DNA of 64,000 bases from NCBI GenBank assembly GCA_023428295.1, contig JAEYYV010000220.1, forward strand, positions 1 to 64,000, in the 5' to 3' direction. This document shows positions 40,269 through 49,050 of the stretch, piece by piece. How positions within the stretch are numbered: position 1 is the first letter of the stretch; the number at the start of each line of letters is the position of its first letter. The translations under genes were made by a program, and so were the position numbers. The stretch comes from Pseudomonadota bacterium (GTDB lineage: Bacteria; Myxococcota_A; Polyangia; Haliangiales; Haliangiaceae). Below the pieces are notes generated by a model. The model ran no database searches and was not told the origin of the DNA. It saw nothing but the letters and a program-made list of their open reading frames with translations.

Positions 40269-40661
40269 ATGGTGCTCGACCGTGTCGACCTCGCCGAACA
40301 GGACGTCAGTTGGCTCGCGATCCGGCAGCCCGCCGTGATGCGCATGCTCGAGGTCGAGCTGTCGTCTCCCGACCACGGCGCGTTCGGCGCCGGCCTCGCG
40401 CTCGCGTGTCAGGTGCTCGGTGGTCGAACACCGGTCGGCGATCTGCGGCTCGATCATCGCCAGCTGCTGACCGCGCTGAACGAGGTGCGCGCCGGTCGCT
40501 GTGATCGCGCGATGGTGAAGTCGCTGCGCGAGCAGATCGACGCGTTGCACGTCGTGCTGACGCAGACCGAGCGCGACGCGGTCGCGACGGTGATCGCCGC
40601 GGTGATCTGGGCGGTCCTCGACGCGAGCGCCATCGAGCTCGACGACACGCTCGTCGCGTAG
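40269..40661 (+). CDS. Small cytoplasmic protein, unknown
   Basis: A 130-residue soluble protein from an ATG at 40269. It has alternating helices (LAIRQPAVMRMLEVEL, ALNEVRAG, KSLREQIDALHVVLTQTERD) and a hydrophobic C-terminal helix (AVATVIAAVIWAVLDAS). No motif is recognised. It is 15 bases before the next gene and forms a pair with it, both divergent from the thiolase. Confidence 0.65.
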   Translation: MVLDRVDLAEQDVSWLAIRQPAVMRMLEVELSSPDHGAFGAGLALACQVLGGRTPVGDLRLDHRQLLTALNEVRAGRCDRAMVKSLREQIDALHVVLTQTERDAVATVIAAVIWAVLDASAIELDDTLVA

Positions 40662-40676
40662 CCCTATAGTCGCGCG

Positions 40677-41672
40677 ATGCTGATCGATGCATTGCGCGCG
40701 CGGCTCGGCGATCCGAGCGCACCGAGCTTTCGCTTGATGGGAGAAGACCTCGCGCTCCTGACGGCCGACGACGTGCGCGATGCCGTCGAGGATCAGCTCG
40801 CGATGATCCCGCCCGAGCTACGCGCCGAGCTCCTCGTCGAGGAAGCGGACCTCGCAGCCGAGTCGCATCGCTGGCTCCGCAAGTACAATCGCTCGCTGTA
40901 CGGGCGCATCGCGGGCTACATGGAGCTCGGCGAGCGCCTCGACTTTCGCTATCCGTGGCCCGTCGTCGCGATCCTCGGGATCGTGCAGGTGCTCGGCGGA
41001 ATGGATCGCGCGCGCGTGTATGGCCTCGTCGGGCGCGCTGCATCGCGCGTCGCCCAGCTCGCGTCGCGGCTCGGCATCGAGCGCCTCGCAAAGCTCGACT
41101 CGTTCGAGAAGCTCGGGGACGGCAGCGAGGATGTCTTGCGCCGCACCAATCGCGGCATCTTCGCGGACTCCGTACCGCTCGTACTTCGTGCGCTCCGTGC
41201 AGAGCAGCTGTGGCGCGAGGGAAAGCCCGAGATCGCGGGCGGACTCCTCGAGGGCGCAGCGGCGGTTCTGTGGGACAGCGACTGCACGGCGCTGTGCACG
41301 GCGATCACCGAGGGCCTCGTCCTCGACGAGGAGACCGAGCGATTTCGCAACCTGGCGCTGACGACGCTCGCCCACTTCGGGCGCGAGCAGCAGATCTTCA
41401 CCCATCACATCGCGAGCAAATCCCGACGAAAACTCCCGTCGGCACGCTCGCTACCGGCGCCGGTCGTCGACCAAGACCAGCTCGTGTGGAGGCCCTACGA
41501 CCTGCCCGAAGGCTTTGATTTTCGCGATCATGAAGCGCGCGTCGAGGTGTTCTCGCGAGCCTTCGTGATGTCCGTGACCGGGAGCCTCGCGGACTACCGC
41601 GTCGCGACCGACTGGGTGATCGCGAAGTTCGGCGGCGATGGACGCGGCTCAACCCAGCGACGTCGCGAATAA
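40677..41672 (+). CDS. Cytoplasmic alpha-helical protein, unknown
   Basis: A 331-residue protein starting MLIDALRARLG. It is mainly alpha-helical, with several Leu/Ala/Arg-rich segments (VEDQLAMIPPELRAELLVE, IAGGLLEGAAAVLWDSDCT, FRNLALTTLAHFGREQQIF) and no membrane or signal segment. It ends in an Arg-rich tail (GSTQRRRE). A run of helices with a mid-protein CTALCT pair does not resemble a family I know. It is probably co-transcribed with the gene 15 bases upstream. Confidence 0.7.
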   Translation: MLIDALRARLGDPSAPSFRLMGEDLALLTADDVRDAVEDQLAMIPPELRAELLVEEADLAAESHRWLRKYNRSLYGRIAGYMELGERLDFRYPWPVVAILGIVQVLGGMDRARVYGLVGRAASRVAQLASRLGIERLAKLDSFEKLGDGSEDVLRRTNRGIFADSVPLVLRALRAEQLWREGKPEIAGGLLEGAAAVLWDSDCTALCTAITEGLVLDEETERFRNLALTTLAHFGREQQIFTHHIASKSRRKLPSARSLPAPVVDQDQLVWRPYDLPEGFDFRDHEARVEVFSRAFVMSVTGSLADYRVATDWVIAKFGGDGRGSTQRRRE

Positions 41673-41702
41673 ATTCCTCACGAGGCTAATCGTATGGCGT
41701 GC

Positions 41703-41731
41703 TTGACGGAGGGGGAGGTGGACACTACGGT
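41703..41731 (+). promoter_or_regulatory. Candidate promoter for a leaderless transcript
   Basis: TTGACG (41703-41708) and TACGGT (41726-41731), 17 bases apart, place the expected transcription start at or within a base of the ATG at 41738. If real, the lipoprotein mRNA would start at its initiation codon. The -10 match is weak. Confidence 0.35.
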
Positions 41732-41737
41732 TCCCCC

Positions 41738-42466
41738 ATGATTTCAAAGGTCAAGCACCTAGCGGCGTCGCTCGCAATCCTGGTTCCGCTGACGGCGATC
41801 GGCGCGGGTTGCAGCTCGGAGCGCGAAGGCAACCAGCGCTGGGCGACGACCGAGAACACCAACGTCAAGATCGATTGGGACAAGGTCAACGAGGCCTACA
41901 AGCAGGCGAACGGTCCCGAGGATCTCGAGAAGCGCATCAACGAGATCTACGAGGGTGACGAGATCATCTCGATCTCGGTCAAGGACGAGGACGAGAAGGT
42001 CCAGGTCGTCACCGGCTTCTTCGACAAGAACACCGACGGTCAGGTCGACGAGTCCGAGAAGATCTTCACCATCAAGCGCGAGATCACCGGCGAGGGCACT
42101 GCGCAGATGCAGACCACCGGATACGGCCCGTACTACGGGTACCACTCGCCGTTCCTCAGCATCGCGAGCGGCATGATGCTCGGCATGATGATGTCGAACA
42201 TGTTCATGCCGTCGTACGTCCCGATGTACCGGCAGGGCTACGCGACGTCCCCGCAGCGCCACGCGCAGATCAACCAGACGCGCTCGGCGCATCGCGCGGC
42301 CAACCCGACCAAGTACCAGCGCTCGCAGAGCGGTCGCTCGTACAACCGTCCGTCGAGCGGCTCCACGCCGCCGCGTTCGCGTGGTGGTGGTCGCATGGGC
42401 GGTGGCGGACGCTTCGGTCTCGCTCGCGCGGGACGCACCACGCAGCCGACGCTCCTCGTCGACTAA
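41738..42466 (+). CDS. EF-hand lipoprotein with Gly/Arg/Ser-rich tail
   Basis: A 242-residue exported protein from the ATG at 41738 with a signal peptide and lipobox (LTAIGAGC). The mature N-terminal half has a canonical EF-hand calcium loop, DKNTDGQVDESEK, inside a charged helix-loop-helix. The centre is Tyr/Met/Gly-rich (GYGPYYGYHSPFLS, GMMLGMMMSNMFMP), and the tail is Ser/Arg/Pro/Gly-rich (SGSTPPRSRGGGRMGGGG). The composition suggests a calcium-responsive surface or matrix-attached protein. No family name. The long reading frame upstream of the ATG (Gly-rich) is probably not coding. Confidence 0.8.
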   Translation: MISKVKHLAASLAILVPLTAIGAGCSSEREGNQRWATTENTNVKIDWDKVNEAYKQANGPEDLEKRINEIYEGDEIISISVKDEDEKVQVVTGFFDKNTDGQVDESEKIFTIKREITGEGTAQMQTTGYGPYYGYHSPFLSIASGMMLGMMMSNMFMPSYVPMYRQGYATSPQRHAQINQTRSAHRAANPTKYQRSQSGRSYNRPSSGSTPPRSRGGGRMGGGGRFGLARAGRTTQPTLLVD

Positions 42467-42472
42467 CCCGAG

Positions 42473-42490
42473 GGCATCGGAAGCGATGCC
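42473..42490 (+). terminator. Short hairpin between lipoprotein and next gene
   Basis: GGCATCG, GAAG, CGATGCC forms a perfect 7-base stem in the 30-base gap between the EF-hand lipoprotein stop and the next ATG at 42497. No T run follows, so it is a weak terminator at best and may instead be a processing site or shield the next start. Confidence 0.35.
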
Positions 42491-42496
42491 TCCTCG

Positions 42497-43012
42497 ATGA
42501 AGATCGCCGATCTTCCGTTCACCGAGCGGCCCGTCGAGGAGCTGCTCAACCTCGCCCGGTATCGCGACCTGCCGGACCGCGACTACGCGGGCTATGGCTG
42601 GGCGCTTGCCCCCAAGCTCGTCCTCGTCGAGGAAGCAACGCCTTCCCGGCGCGGCGGACCGGACACCGAGCCGATCGCGCTGGTCGACGAGGGACGCGTC
42701 GTGAAGGACTCGCTGCTCGTCGCGGTGCACACCGCCGACGACGCACCCGCGATCGCCAACGACCTGCAGCTCGAGTTCGACATCCACGGCGGATCCGTCG
42801 CGGTGATGGCATCGAGGTTTCTGGCGACGTGGTTACCGAAGCTGCCCTCGACGAGCACGATCGTTCTGTGCGTATGCAATCCGCATCACGCGCAGCTCGC
42901 GGGCATCGATGCGCGCCGCACGTTGTGGTTGCCGATGGGCGACGTACAGAGTTGGCGCGACCAGGACAACGGAGACATCCTGCTCACCGCCGAGAATTGG
43001 AGCACGCGATGA
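42497..43012 (+). CDS. Cytoplasmic protein, unknown
   Basis: A 171-residue soluble protein with alternating strands and helices: an N-terminal LPFTERPVEELLNLARYRD helix, then YGWALAPKLVLVEEA, LLVAVHTADDAPAIAND, and a WLPKLPSTSTIVLCVCNP strand. Three-layer alpha/beta character is possible but no catalytic motif is clear. Its stop overlaps the start of the next gene as ATGA, so the two are translated together and likely work together. No family is recognised. Confidence 0.68.
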   Translation: MKIADLPFTERPVEELLNLARYRDLPDRDYAGYGWALAPKLVLVEEATPSRRGGPDTEPIALVDEGRVVKDSLLVAVHTADDAPAIANDLQLEFDIHGGSVAVMASRFLATWLPKLPSTSTIVLCVCNPHHAQLAGIDARRTLWLPMGDVQSWRDQDNGDILLTAENWSTR

Positions 43013-43515
43013 CGAGCCTCGTTCGCCAGAGCCCGATCGATGAAGAGACCAAGCACACCTACGTGGGCCTCTGGATCCTGCGCCAGCTCGATATCGGCGT
43101 GAAGCAAGGGGGCATGGAGTTCCCCGTCGTCGTCGACGGACAGCTCACGCCGCTCGACGAGCACCTGCAGCAGCTCGCGGTCGACGAGCTGATCGAGATC
43201 GACATCAAGAGCGCGAAGTACAAGCTGACCAAGAAGGGCATCGCGCACCTCGGCGTGGTGCTCGACGAAGCGAGCGATCTCGTCGACGATCTCGACGATC
43301 TCGAGACCGACGAAGCGATCCGCGAGATCGAAGCGCGCGGCCTCGACGTGCTCCGCGCGCGCTTCTTGTGGGGCTGGTTCGAGGGCGAGTTCGACGACCT
43401 CGTGATCTGGCAAGAGCGCCGCGGCATCAAGCCCGTCGAGCGGCTGTGGGGCTTCTACCTGACCGGCGATGACTTCTATCGCGAGCTCCTGAACGAGATC
43501 GAGCAGTCTCGTTAG
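43009..43515 (+). CDS. Winged-helix-like protein, unknown
   Basis: A 168-residue protein starting at the ATG at 43009 that overlaps the preceding stop. The central segment (LQQLAVDELIEIDIKSAKYK and LTKKGIAHLGVVLDEA) reads like a winged-helix DNA-binding wing (helix, strand, YxLTxKG, helix), as in archaeal-type regulators. It is followed by acidic repeats (DDLDDLETDEAI) and an aromatic C-terminal part (FLWGWFEGEFDDLVIWQ). Its exact function is unknown; a DNA- or protein-binding adaptor is possible. It converges on the kinase gene with a 4-base stop overlap. Confidence 0.65.
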   Translation: MTSLVRQSPIDEETKHTYVGLWILRQLDIGVKQGGMEFPVVVDGQLTPLDEHLQQLAVDELIEIDIKSAKYKLTKKGIAHLGVVLDEASDLVDDLDDLETDEAIREIEARGLDVLRARFLWGWFEGEFDDLVIWQERRGIKPVERLWGFYLTGDDFYRELLNEIEQSR

Positions 43516-46037
43516 CGCAACGCACCGAGCCACGCCTCGATCTCGCGGCGGTGTATCGCGAACGGATGACCCGCGAGCTTGGCGAGCGCGTGCTCCGCGA
43601 GCTCGCGTGCGCGCTTCGTCGAGCCGCGCGTCGCGACGATCGTTCTCGCGAGCGTGAAGCTCGCCAGCGCGATCGTCGACGCATTGGCGGCCGGCGCTGC
43701 ATCGATGATCGGCTTCGCGATGTCGAGCAGCTGCTTGGCACGCGCGTGCTGTCGCCGCTCGAGAGCGCACGCTGCTTCGCCGACCATGATCGCCGCGGTC
43801 TCGAGCGACCGCTCGCCGCGTAGCTTCGTGTAGTGCGCGCGCGCGATCGCGAGCACCGGATCCGCATCGTCGCAGCGCTTCGTGCGGACGAGGACGTACG
43901 CGAGGTGGCCGTGCGTCGCTCCCCACGTCGCCTCGTCACCGAGCTCGTGGGCGACCGCGATGGTGCGGCGGTAGTAGCGCTCGGCGCTCGCATCGTCCTC
44001 GACGACGAGCGCGATCGTGCCGAGGCTGGCGAGCGCCATCGCGAGATCACCATGCGGCGCCTCGCTCTCCCAGCCCGCGACCGCCGCCTCGAGCTCGCGA
44101 CGCGCGTCGTCCCACTGCATGCGCTTCATGTGGACCATCCCCAGCACGAAGTGCGCTTGCAGGGTGGCCTCGGGGTTCGGGATGCGTTGGTCGCGCCAGC
44201 ACGCGAGCGCCGTGCCGAGCTTTGCGACGGACAGATCGAGCTCGTCGCGACGAGCGTGAATCGTGCCCGCGCGCGCAGCGAGCATGCAGCGTACCGCGGA
44301 GCTCTCGGGCAGCTTCGACGCCGCGACCTCCGCGCCGAAGATCGCCGCCTCGATGTCCTTGTCGTACCCCTTCACGCCCATGAGCAGGATCGCGCTCCAG
44401 CTGTCGACGATGATCTCGTCCTCGCGCGCGATCGTCGCGAGCCGGATCGCCTCGTTCAGCGTAGCGTGCGCCTCGGCGAACTGATCGCGCTCCGCTTGCA
44501 CGAGCCCCAACACGCCGAGCGCACCGGACATCACGTCGGGCTCGGGATGCGCGCGCGCGGCCTCGACCGCCGATCGCGCCGCTGCTTCGGCCTCGTCGAG
44601 CTTGCCGTTCTTCAGCGCGATGCGCGCCGTGATGATCGATTGGAAGATCGGGATCCAGCGTGCCCGCGCCGCGTCGTCGGTCGGTCCTCGCTCGTACGAA
44701 TCACACACCGTCGGCGAGCCCACATGCGTGATCGCACTCGACGCATCGCGCACCAGCTCTGGAATCTTCGCGTGCACGATCGCGCTCATCGACGCGTCGA
44801 GCGCCGTCAATCTCCGTCGCAAGCAGCCGACCTGCTGCGCGATATCGATGCTCTGCTCCTCGTCGCCGCGCAGCGTCTGCGTGCACAGCTCCTTGCGCCG
44901 CGTCGACCACGCCAGCGTCCACGTGTCCACCTGCGCGGCCACGGGTTCGCCCGCGATCGAGGCGAGCTCCGCACGACGCGCTGGACTCCACACGCGCTCC
45001 ATCGCCGTTGCTGTCGTGGAGCACGCGTCATCGAGCGACGGCGCGCGTGCGATCGTCCACGCCGTCGCCACGCCACCCGCGAGCGCAGCGAACGCGAGCA
45101 CCGCGATCACCGTGCGCGCGTGACGCGGTGGACGCAGCTCGTCGATCAACGCGTCCATCGAGGCATGACGCTGCGCTGGATCCGCGCGCAATCCGATCTG
45201 CAACGCGCGCCGCACGCGTCGCGACACCCCGCGTCGCGAGGGAGGGACATCGTCGGCGAGCGGCCGCGTTCCGTACAGGGCCTCGTACAGCACGACGCAG
45301 AAGCTGAACTGATCGAGCGTGGCGTCCACCGAGGTCGCCTGCTCGGGCGCCATGTAACGAGGCGTTCCAGCGACCGTACCAGACCGCGTGATCGCACCGT
45401 CGCCACCGTCCGTCGGAGATCTCGATGCGATCGTCCCGGCAGCGCGCGCGAGGCCGAAGTCGAGCACGCGCGCACGACCGCTCTCGTCGACCATCACGTT
45501 CTCCGGCTTGAAGTCGCGATGCACGATCGAGAGCCGATGCGCCGCTGCGAGCCCGCGCGCTGCGTCCGCGAGCACGGCGAGGATCTGCGTTGTGCTCCGC
45601 GGCGCGCGGAGCCATTGCCGCAGCGTCACACCCGCGACGAGCTCCATCGCGATGAACACGTCGTCACCGACGGTGCCCACGTCGTGCACCGCGACGACGT
45701 TGGGATGCGAGAGCTGCGCGAGCATCTTGGCCTCGCGCAACAAACGCTCGCGCGCGCCCTCGTCCTCGCCGAGGACGAGCTTCAGCGCGATCGCGCGATC
45801 CAGCTCCGGATCGAATGCCTTGTAGACGATGCCCATCCCGCCGCGCCCGAGGACATCGATCACCACGTAGCGCGCGATCTGCTCACCACGCGCCAGCACC
45901 CGCTCGTCGCGCGAGAGCTCCGCGAACATCACGCGGCACTCGGCGCATGCATCGAGATGCACGTGGAGCTCGTCGGGTGTGCCTCCACCGAGATAGCGCA
46001 GCCACGTGTTCTCCTCCGGGCACTCCACGATCGACAC
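43512..46037 (-). CDS. Ser/Thr kinase with N-terminal anti-sigma-type zinc motif and TPR domain
   Basis: An 841-residue protein. The first 40 residues carry a zinc-finger of the zf-HC2 / ZAS type known from anti-sigma factors: C6, H27, C31 and C34 (HVHLDACAEC). The kinase domain follows (about 57-300) with GRGGMGIVY (64-72), K86, HRDFKPEN (173-180) and DFGLAR (193-198). A single membrane helix (about 310-332, RTVIAVLAFAALAGGVATAW) leads to roughly 500 residues of TPR-like helices outside the membrane. The gene faces a sigma factor gene across a 27-base gap. The zinc motif may bind that sigma factor while the TPR senses the envelope; this coupling is inference. Confidence 0.93.
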   Translation of the reverse strand: MSIVECPEENTWLRYLGGGTPDELHVHLDACAECRVMFAELSRDERVLARGEQIARYVVIDVLGRGGMGIVYKAFDPELDRAIALKLVLGEDEGARERLLREAKMLAQLSHPNVVAVHDVGTVGDDVFIAMELVAGVTLRQWLRAPRSTTQILAVLADAARGLAAAHRLSIVHRDFKPENVMVDESGRARVLDFGLARAAGTIASRSPTDGGDGAITRSGTVAGTPRYMAPEQATSVDATLDQFSFCVVLYEALYGTRPLADDVPPSRRGVSRRVRRALQIGLRADPAQRHASMDALIDELRPPRHARTVIAVLAFAALAGGVATAWTIARAPSLDDACSTTATAMERVWSPARRAELASIAGEPVAAQVDTWTLAWSTRRKELCTQTLRGDEEQSIDIAQQVGCLRRRLTALDASMSAIVHAKIPELVRDASSAITHVGSPTVCDSYERGPTDDAARARWIPIFQSIITARIALKNGKLDEAEAAARSAVEAARAHPEPDVMSGALGVLGLVQAERDQFAEAHATLNEAIRLATIAREDEIIVDSWSAILLMGVKGYDKDIEAAIFGAEVAASKLPESSAVRCMLAARAGTIHARRDELDLSVAKLGTALACWRDQRIPNPEATLQAHFVLGMVHMKRMQWDDARRELEAAVAGWESEAPHGDLAMALASLGTIALVVEDDASAERYYRRTIAVAHELGDEATWGATHGHLAYVLVRTKRCDDADPVLAIARAHYTKLRGERSLETAAIMVGEAACALERRQHARAKQLLDIAKPIIDAAPAANASTIALASFTLARTIVATRGSTKRARELAEHALAKLAGHPFAIHRREIEAWLGALR

Positions 46038-46064
46038 GTATCACGCGTGCTACCGTTCGCGCCC

Positions 46065-46862
46065 GTGAACAAGGACGACGACGCGGCACTCGCCCACTGG
46101 TGCGACGTCGGTCACGCGCGCTGGTCCTTCTCGATCGCGCCGTCCGTCCTCTCCGCATACCTCGCCCAGCACGCGGTTCCACACGATGCACGTCATGCGC
46201 ACGCTGCGGACCTCTACCTCGCCGCCGCCTGCGCGAGCGGTGACGCCGCCGCGATCGCCGCGTTCGAAGCCGAGCTCGTCCCGGTGATCCGCCAAGCCGT
46301 CCGCCGCTTGCACGACAGCGACCACGACGAGGTCGTGCAGATCGTTCGCGAGCGCGTCCTCGTCGCGCCCGTGGGCGGAGCTCCACGCATCGCCGAGTAC
46401 AGCGGGCAGGGCCCACTGCGCGCGTGGGTTCGCATCGCGGCCATGCGTCTCGCGCTCAACGCACTTCGCGCGGGTCGGCGCTGGATCCTCGTCGGCGACG
46501 TGAAGCTGTTCGAGACGATCGCCGCAGAGCACGGCGACGGCCGCTCCGCCGAGCGCTACCGCGAGGCCGCTACCGACGCACTGCGCGCCGCCTTCACCAC
46601 GCTCTCTCCCCGCGATCGCAACCTTCTGCGCATGCATCATCTCCATGGCCTCAGCGTCGACGAGCTAGCTCCTGCACTTGGTGTGCATCGAGCGACCGTC
46701 GCGCGCTGGATCGCCGCCGCGCGCGAGCAGCTCCTCGCGCAGACGCGCCTCGGCCTCGTCGAGCGGCTCCATGTCGGCGCGTCGACGATCGACAGTGTCC
46801 TCGCGGGCATCGCCTCCGAGGTCGATGTCTCCGTCGTGCGTTTGCTCGCAGAAGATGCCTGA
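46065..46862 (+). CDS. RNA polymerase sigma-70-family factor, ECF-like
   Basis: A 265-residue sigma factor. Region 2 lies about 55-150 (FEAELVPVIRQAVRRLHD, then RVLVAPVGG and GQGPLRAWVRIAAMRLALN) and region 4 about 175-230 (AFTTLSPRDRNLLRMHHLHG, then DELAPALGVHRATVARWIAAARE). Unlike short ECF factors it has an N-terminal extension and a C-terminal helical end. It fits the myxobacterial sigma group I remember as multi-copy in these genomes. GTG start at 46065, sharing a 27-base gap with the zinc-finger kinase. Kinase control of this factor is inferred from the pair. Confidence 0.92.
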   Translation: MNKDDDAALAHWCDVGHARWSFSIAPSVLSAYLAQHAVPHDARHAHAADLYLAAACASGDAAAIAAFEAELVPVIRQAVRRLHDSDHDEVVQIVRERVLVAPVGGAPRIAEYSGQGPLRAWVRIAAMRLALNALRAGRRWILVGDVKLFETIAAEHGDGRSAERYREAATDALRAAFTTLSPRDRNLLRMHHLHGLSVDELAPALGVHRATVARWIAAAREQLLAQTRLGLVERLHVGASTIDSVLAGIASEVDVSVVRLLAEDA

Positions 46863-46904
46863 CGATTTTCGTGCGACGAACATATCGGGTCGTGTCGTAC
46901 ATGC

Positions 46905-48410
46905 ATGACCCCCAAACTTCTTCTGTTCGTAGGGCTGCTCGGTGCGTGCGTCGTCGCTCCCGACGCCGACGATAACGAGTGCACAGGTGGCAAGTGCGAT
47001 GGCCAGGGCAACAGCTGCAGTGACAAGCGCTACGACGACGGCGTCTGTGACCCGCAGATCGAGTGCGCGGTCCCCGACATCGATTGCTTCCAGACGTTCG
47101 AAGACGACGAATCCGCGGCTGCTTGGTACTCCACCTTCGAGGTGCAGATCGCGGCGGAACAGCACCGCGAACCCCACGCGCTCCTCTCCCCCGAGCATCC
47201 TCTGTGGGCATCCACGCGGAAGCTCCTCGACGACGGTTGGGACGCCTTCCGCGCCAATCGCCCCGTCGGCCGCTTGAACAAACACCGCCCGGCGCTCGTC
47301 CTCGTCGACAACCCCGAACCCAACGCGTTCGTTGTCCCGGATCTCGAGACCGGTAAAGCCGGCTTCGCGGTGATGGTCAACACCGGACTCTTCAGCACGG
47401 GTGCCAGCGACGACGGCGCGTTCGGCGTGATGATGCACGAGTTCCAACACGTCGTCGGACTCCACATCGTCGCCGACACGAAGGACCGCCTACGCACCTT
47501 CTACTTCGCCTCCGCCACGCACGAGCCGATCGGCACGCAGCAATCCGAAGACGCCACCGCTCGCGACTTCGGCACCACGTGGCGCACCCTCGCCGACGAA
47601 GGGGGCCGCTTCCACGACGAGCGCCTCCGCGCCCTTCCCATGGGCGGCCAGCTCATGACGATGCTCCGCGCCGCATTCACCCACGCAGGCACCATGGAGA
47701 TCCGCGCGTGCTCCGACGCACGCGCGGTGCTCTCCTCGATCGCGAACGACCTCGCTGGCGGAATGGACTCGATCAGCGGCGAGATCTCCGTCGGCGCAGA
47801 CATCCCAGCGCGCGTCGACAGCGCCATGGCCACGGTGGCCACCGCGTGCTTCGCCGGCTTCACGCCCGATCTGATCGAGGTCGTCGCGCAGATGGTCGGC
47901 CAACCGCGAGACGTGATCGAAGGCGGCATGTCCGCGGACGACATCGCGATGGTCAAAGGTAAGCCGATCATCGACGGCTTCTCCGCGCTCCTTCTCGATC
48001 GCCGCGCGAAGCTTCGTCAGCTCGAGGCGCTCCTGCCGATGCAAACGGGACGTCCATGGAGCGCGCTGCGCTACTTCTCGGCGGAGGAAGACGCGGACGA
48101 CGTCAGCGTCACGGTTCTTCGCGCTGCGAACGTGGAGCCGCCACACGCGATCGGCGAGTTCTTCGTGTCGTTTCTCGATGCGGAGGGCCAAGAGCGCTGC
48201 AAGGATCTCCTCGCGCGCGGCGTCGTTCCGCCGTACGGCGCGGATCTCGTCGACGAGCATCACGGCTCGTGCTGGCGCGCGCATCACGTGCGCCAGTTCA
48301 GCGAGTCACGCAAGCGCACGCGCCGCACGGATCACTCGACAGGGCGCAACCCGATCGTGCACACGCCGCTGCCGATCCCGCGTCCTCTGAGCGAGCTCGT
48401 GATGCACTGA
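46905..48410 (+). CDS. Exported HExxH metalloprotease-like lipoprotein
   Basis: A 501-residue protein with lipobox LLGAC (C15), then a Cys-rich leader (CTGGKCDG, CSDKRYDDGVCD, C54, C61) and a zinc-protease core with HEFQH (H178, E179, H182, in VMMHEFQHVVGLH), similar to M48-type zincins. The third metal ligand is not clear. The rest is helical and charged, ending with an Arg/Thr-rich tail (SRKRTRRTDHSTG). It is anchored outside the cell. The substrate is unknown. Transcription follows the sigma factor by 42 bases, so it may be a downstream gene of that operon. Confidence 0.82.
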   Translation: MTPKLLLFVGLLGACVVAPDADDNECTGGKCDGQGNSCSDKRYDDGVCDPQIECAVPDIDCFQTFEDDESAAAWYSTFEVQIAAEQHREPHALLSPEHPLWASTRKLLDDGWDAFRANRPVGRLNKHRPALVLVDNPEPNAFVVPDLETGKAGFAVMVNTGLFSTGASDDGAFGVMMHEFQHVVGLHIVADTKDRLRTFYFASATHEPIGTQQSEDATARDFGTTWRTLADEGGRFHDERLRALPMGGQLMTMLRAAFTHAGTMEIRACSDARAVLSSIANDLAGGMDSISGEISVGADIPARVDSAMATVATACFAGFTPDLIEVVAQMVGQPRDVIEGGMSADDIAMVKGKPIIDGFSALLLDRRAKLRQLEALLPMQTGRPWSALRYFSAEEDADDVSVTVLRAANVEPPHAIGEFFVSFLDAEGQERCKDLLARGVVPPYGADLVDEHHGSCWRAHHVRQFSESRKRTRRTDHSTGRNPIVHTPLPIPRPLSELVMH

Positions 48411-48414
48411 CGTC

Positions 48415-49050
48415 TCACGCGTACGCGCGTCTGCAGCTCTCGAGCGCGCGGGACATGTCGTCGGCGAGGGGGCACTCGACGACCAAGGGTGTGCCGTCGA
48501 TGTTCTGCACCGTCAGCTTCGTGCAGTGCAGCGCGAGGCGATGCAGATCGTGCTGCGTGCGGAAGATGCGGTTGTGCTCGCCCTTGCCGTAGCGCACGTC
48601 GCCGATCAAGGGACACGAGAGGTGCTTGGCGTGGCGGCGGATCTGGTGCAAGCGCCCCGTGTGCGGGCGCGCCTCGACGAGCGCGTAGCGGCCGAAGGTC
48701 TCGCGTCGCCAGAGCTCGGTGCGCGCGTCGACGCGGTCCTCGCCGGGTGCGCGGGGGATGGCGTGGTCGAGCAGCACGTGCTCGGCGGGGTGACCGCGCG
48801 TGATGGCGAGGTAGCGCTTGTCGGCGTCGGGCCACGCGGCTTGAAAGAGGGCAGCGGCGTCGCGATCGAGCGCGAAGAGCACGATGCCCGAGGCGCCGCG
48901 ATCGAGGCGGTTGACCGGGTAGACCCAGACGCCGACCTCGTCGCGCACGCGTTGGAGGAGCGCGTCGTCGCTCTCGTCCCAGCCGCGATGCGTGGACAGC
49001 CCGCTCGGCTTGTCGACGGCGACGCAGCGATCGTCGCGATAGAGGATCAC
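48415..49050 (-). CDS. truC: tRNA pseudouridine(65) synthase-type enzyme
   Basis: A 211-residue RluA-family pseudouridine synthase. The catalytic aspartate is D50 in NRLDRGASGIV, and the late motif RPHTGRLHQIRRHAKHLSC, followed by LIGDVRYGKGEHNR, matches TruC closely, the enzyme that modifies position 65 of tRNA(Ile) and tRNA(Asp) in E. coli. No S4 domain is present, as expected for TruC. The GTG at 49050 overlaps the S9 peptidase stop as GTGA, so it is translated by coupling. RluA/RluC alternatives are less likely given the short length. Confidence 0.88.
   Translation of the reverse strand: MILYRDDRCVAVDKPSGLSTHRGWDESDDALLQRVRDEVGVWVYPVNRLDRGASGIVLFALDRDAAALFQAAWPDADKRYLAITRGHPAEHVLLDHAIPRAPGEDRVDARTELWRRETFGRYALVEARPHTGRLHQIRRHAKHLSCPLIGDVRYGKGEHNRIFRTQHDLHRLALHCTKLTVQNIDGTPLVVECPLADDMSRALESCRRAYA

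Noticed and set aside
43833..46064. Very long plus-strand frame leading into the sigma factor
   Set aside because: It lies antisense to the zinc-finger kinase and is Arg/His-rich with no motifs; only the part from 46065 is real.
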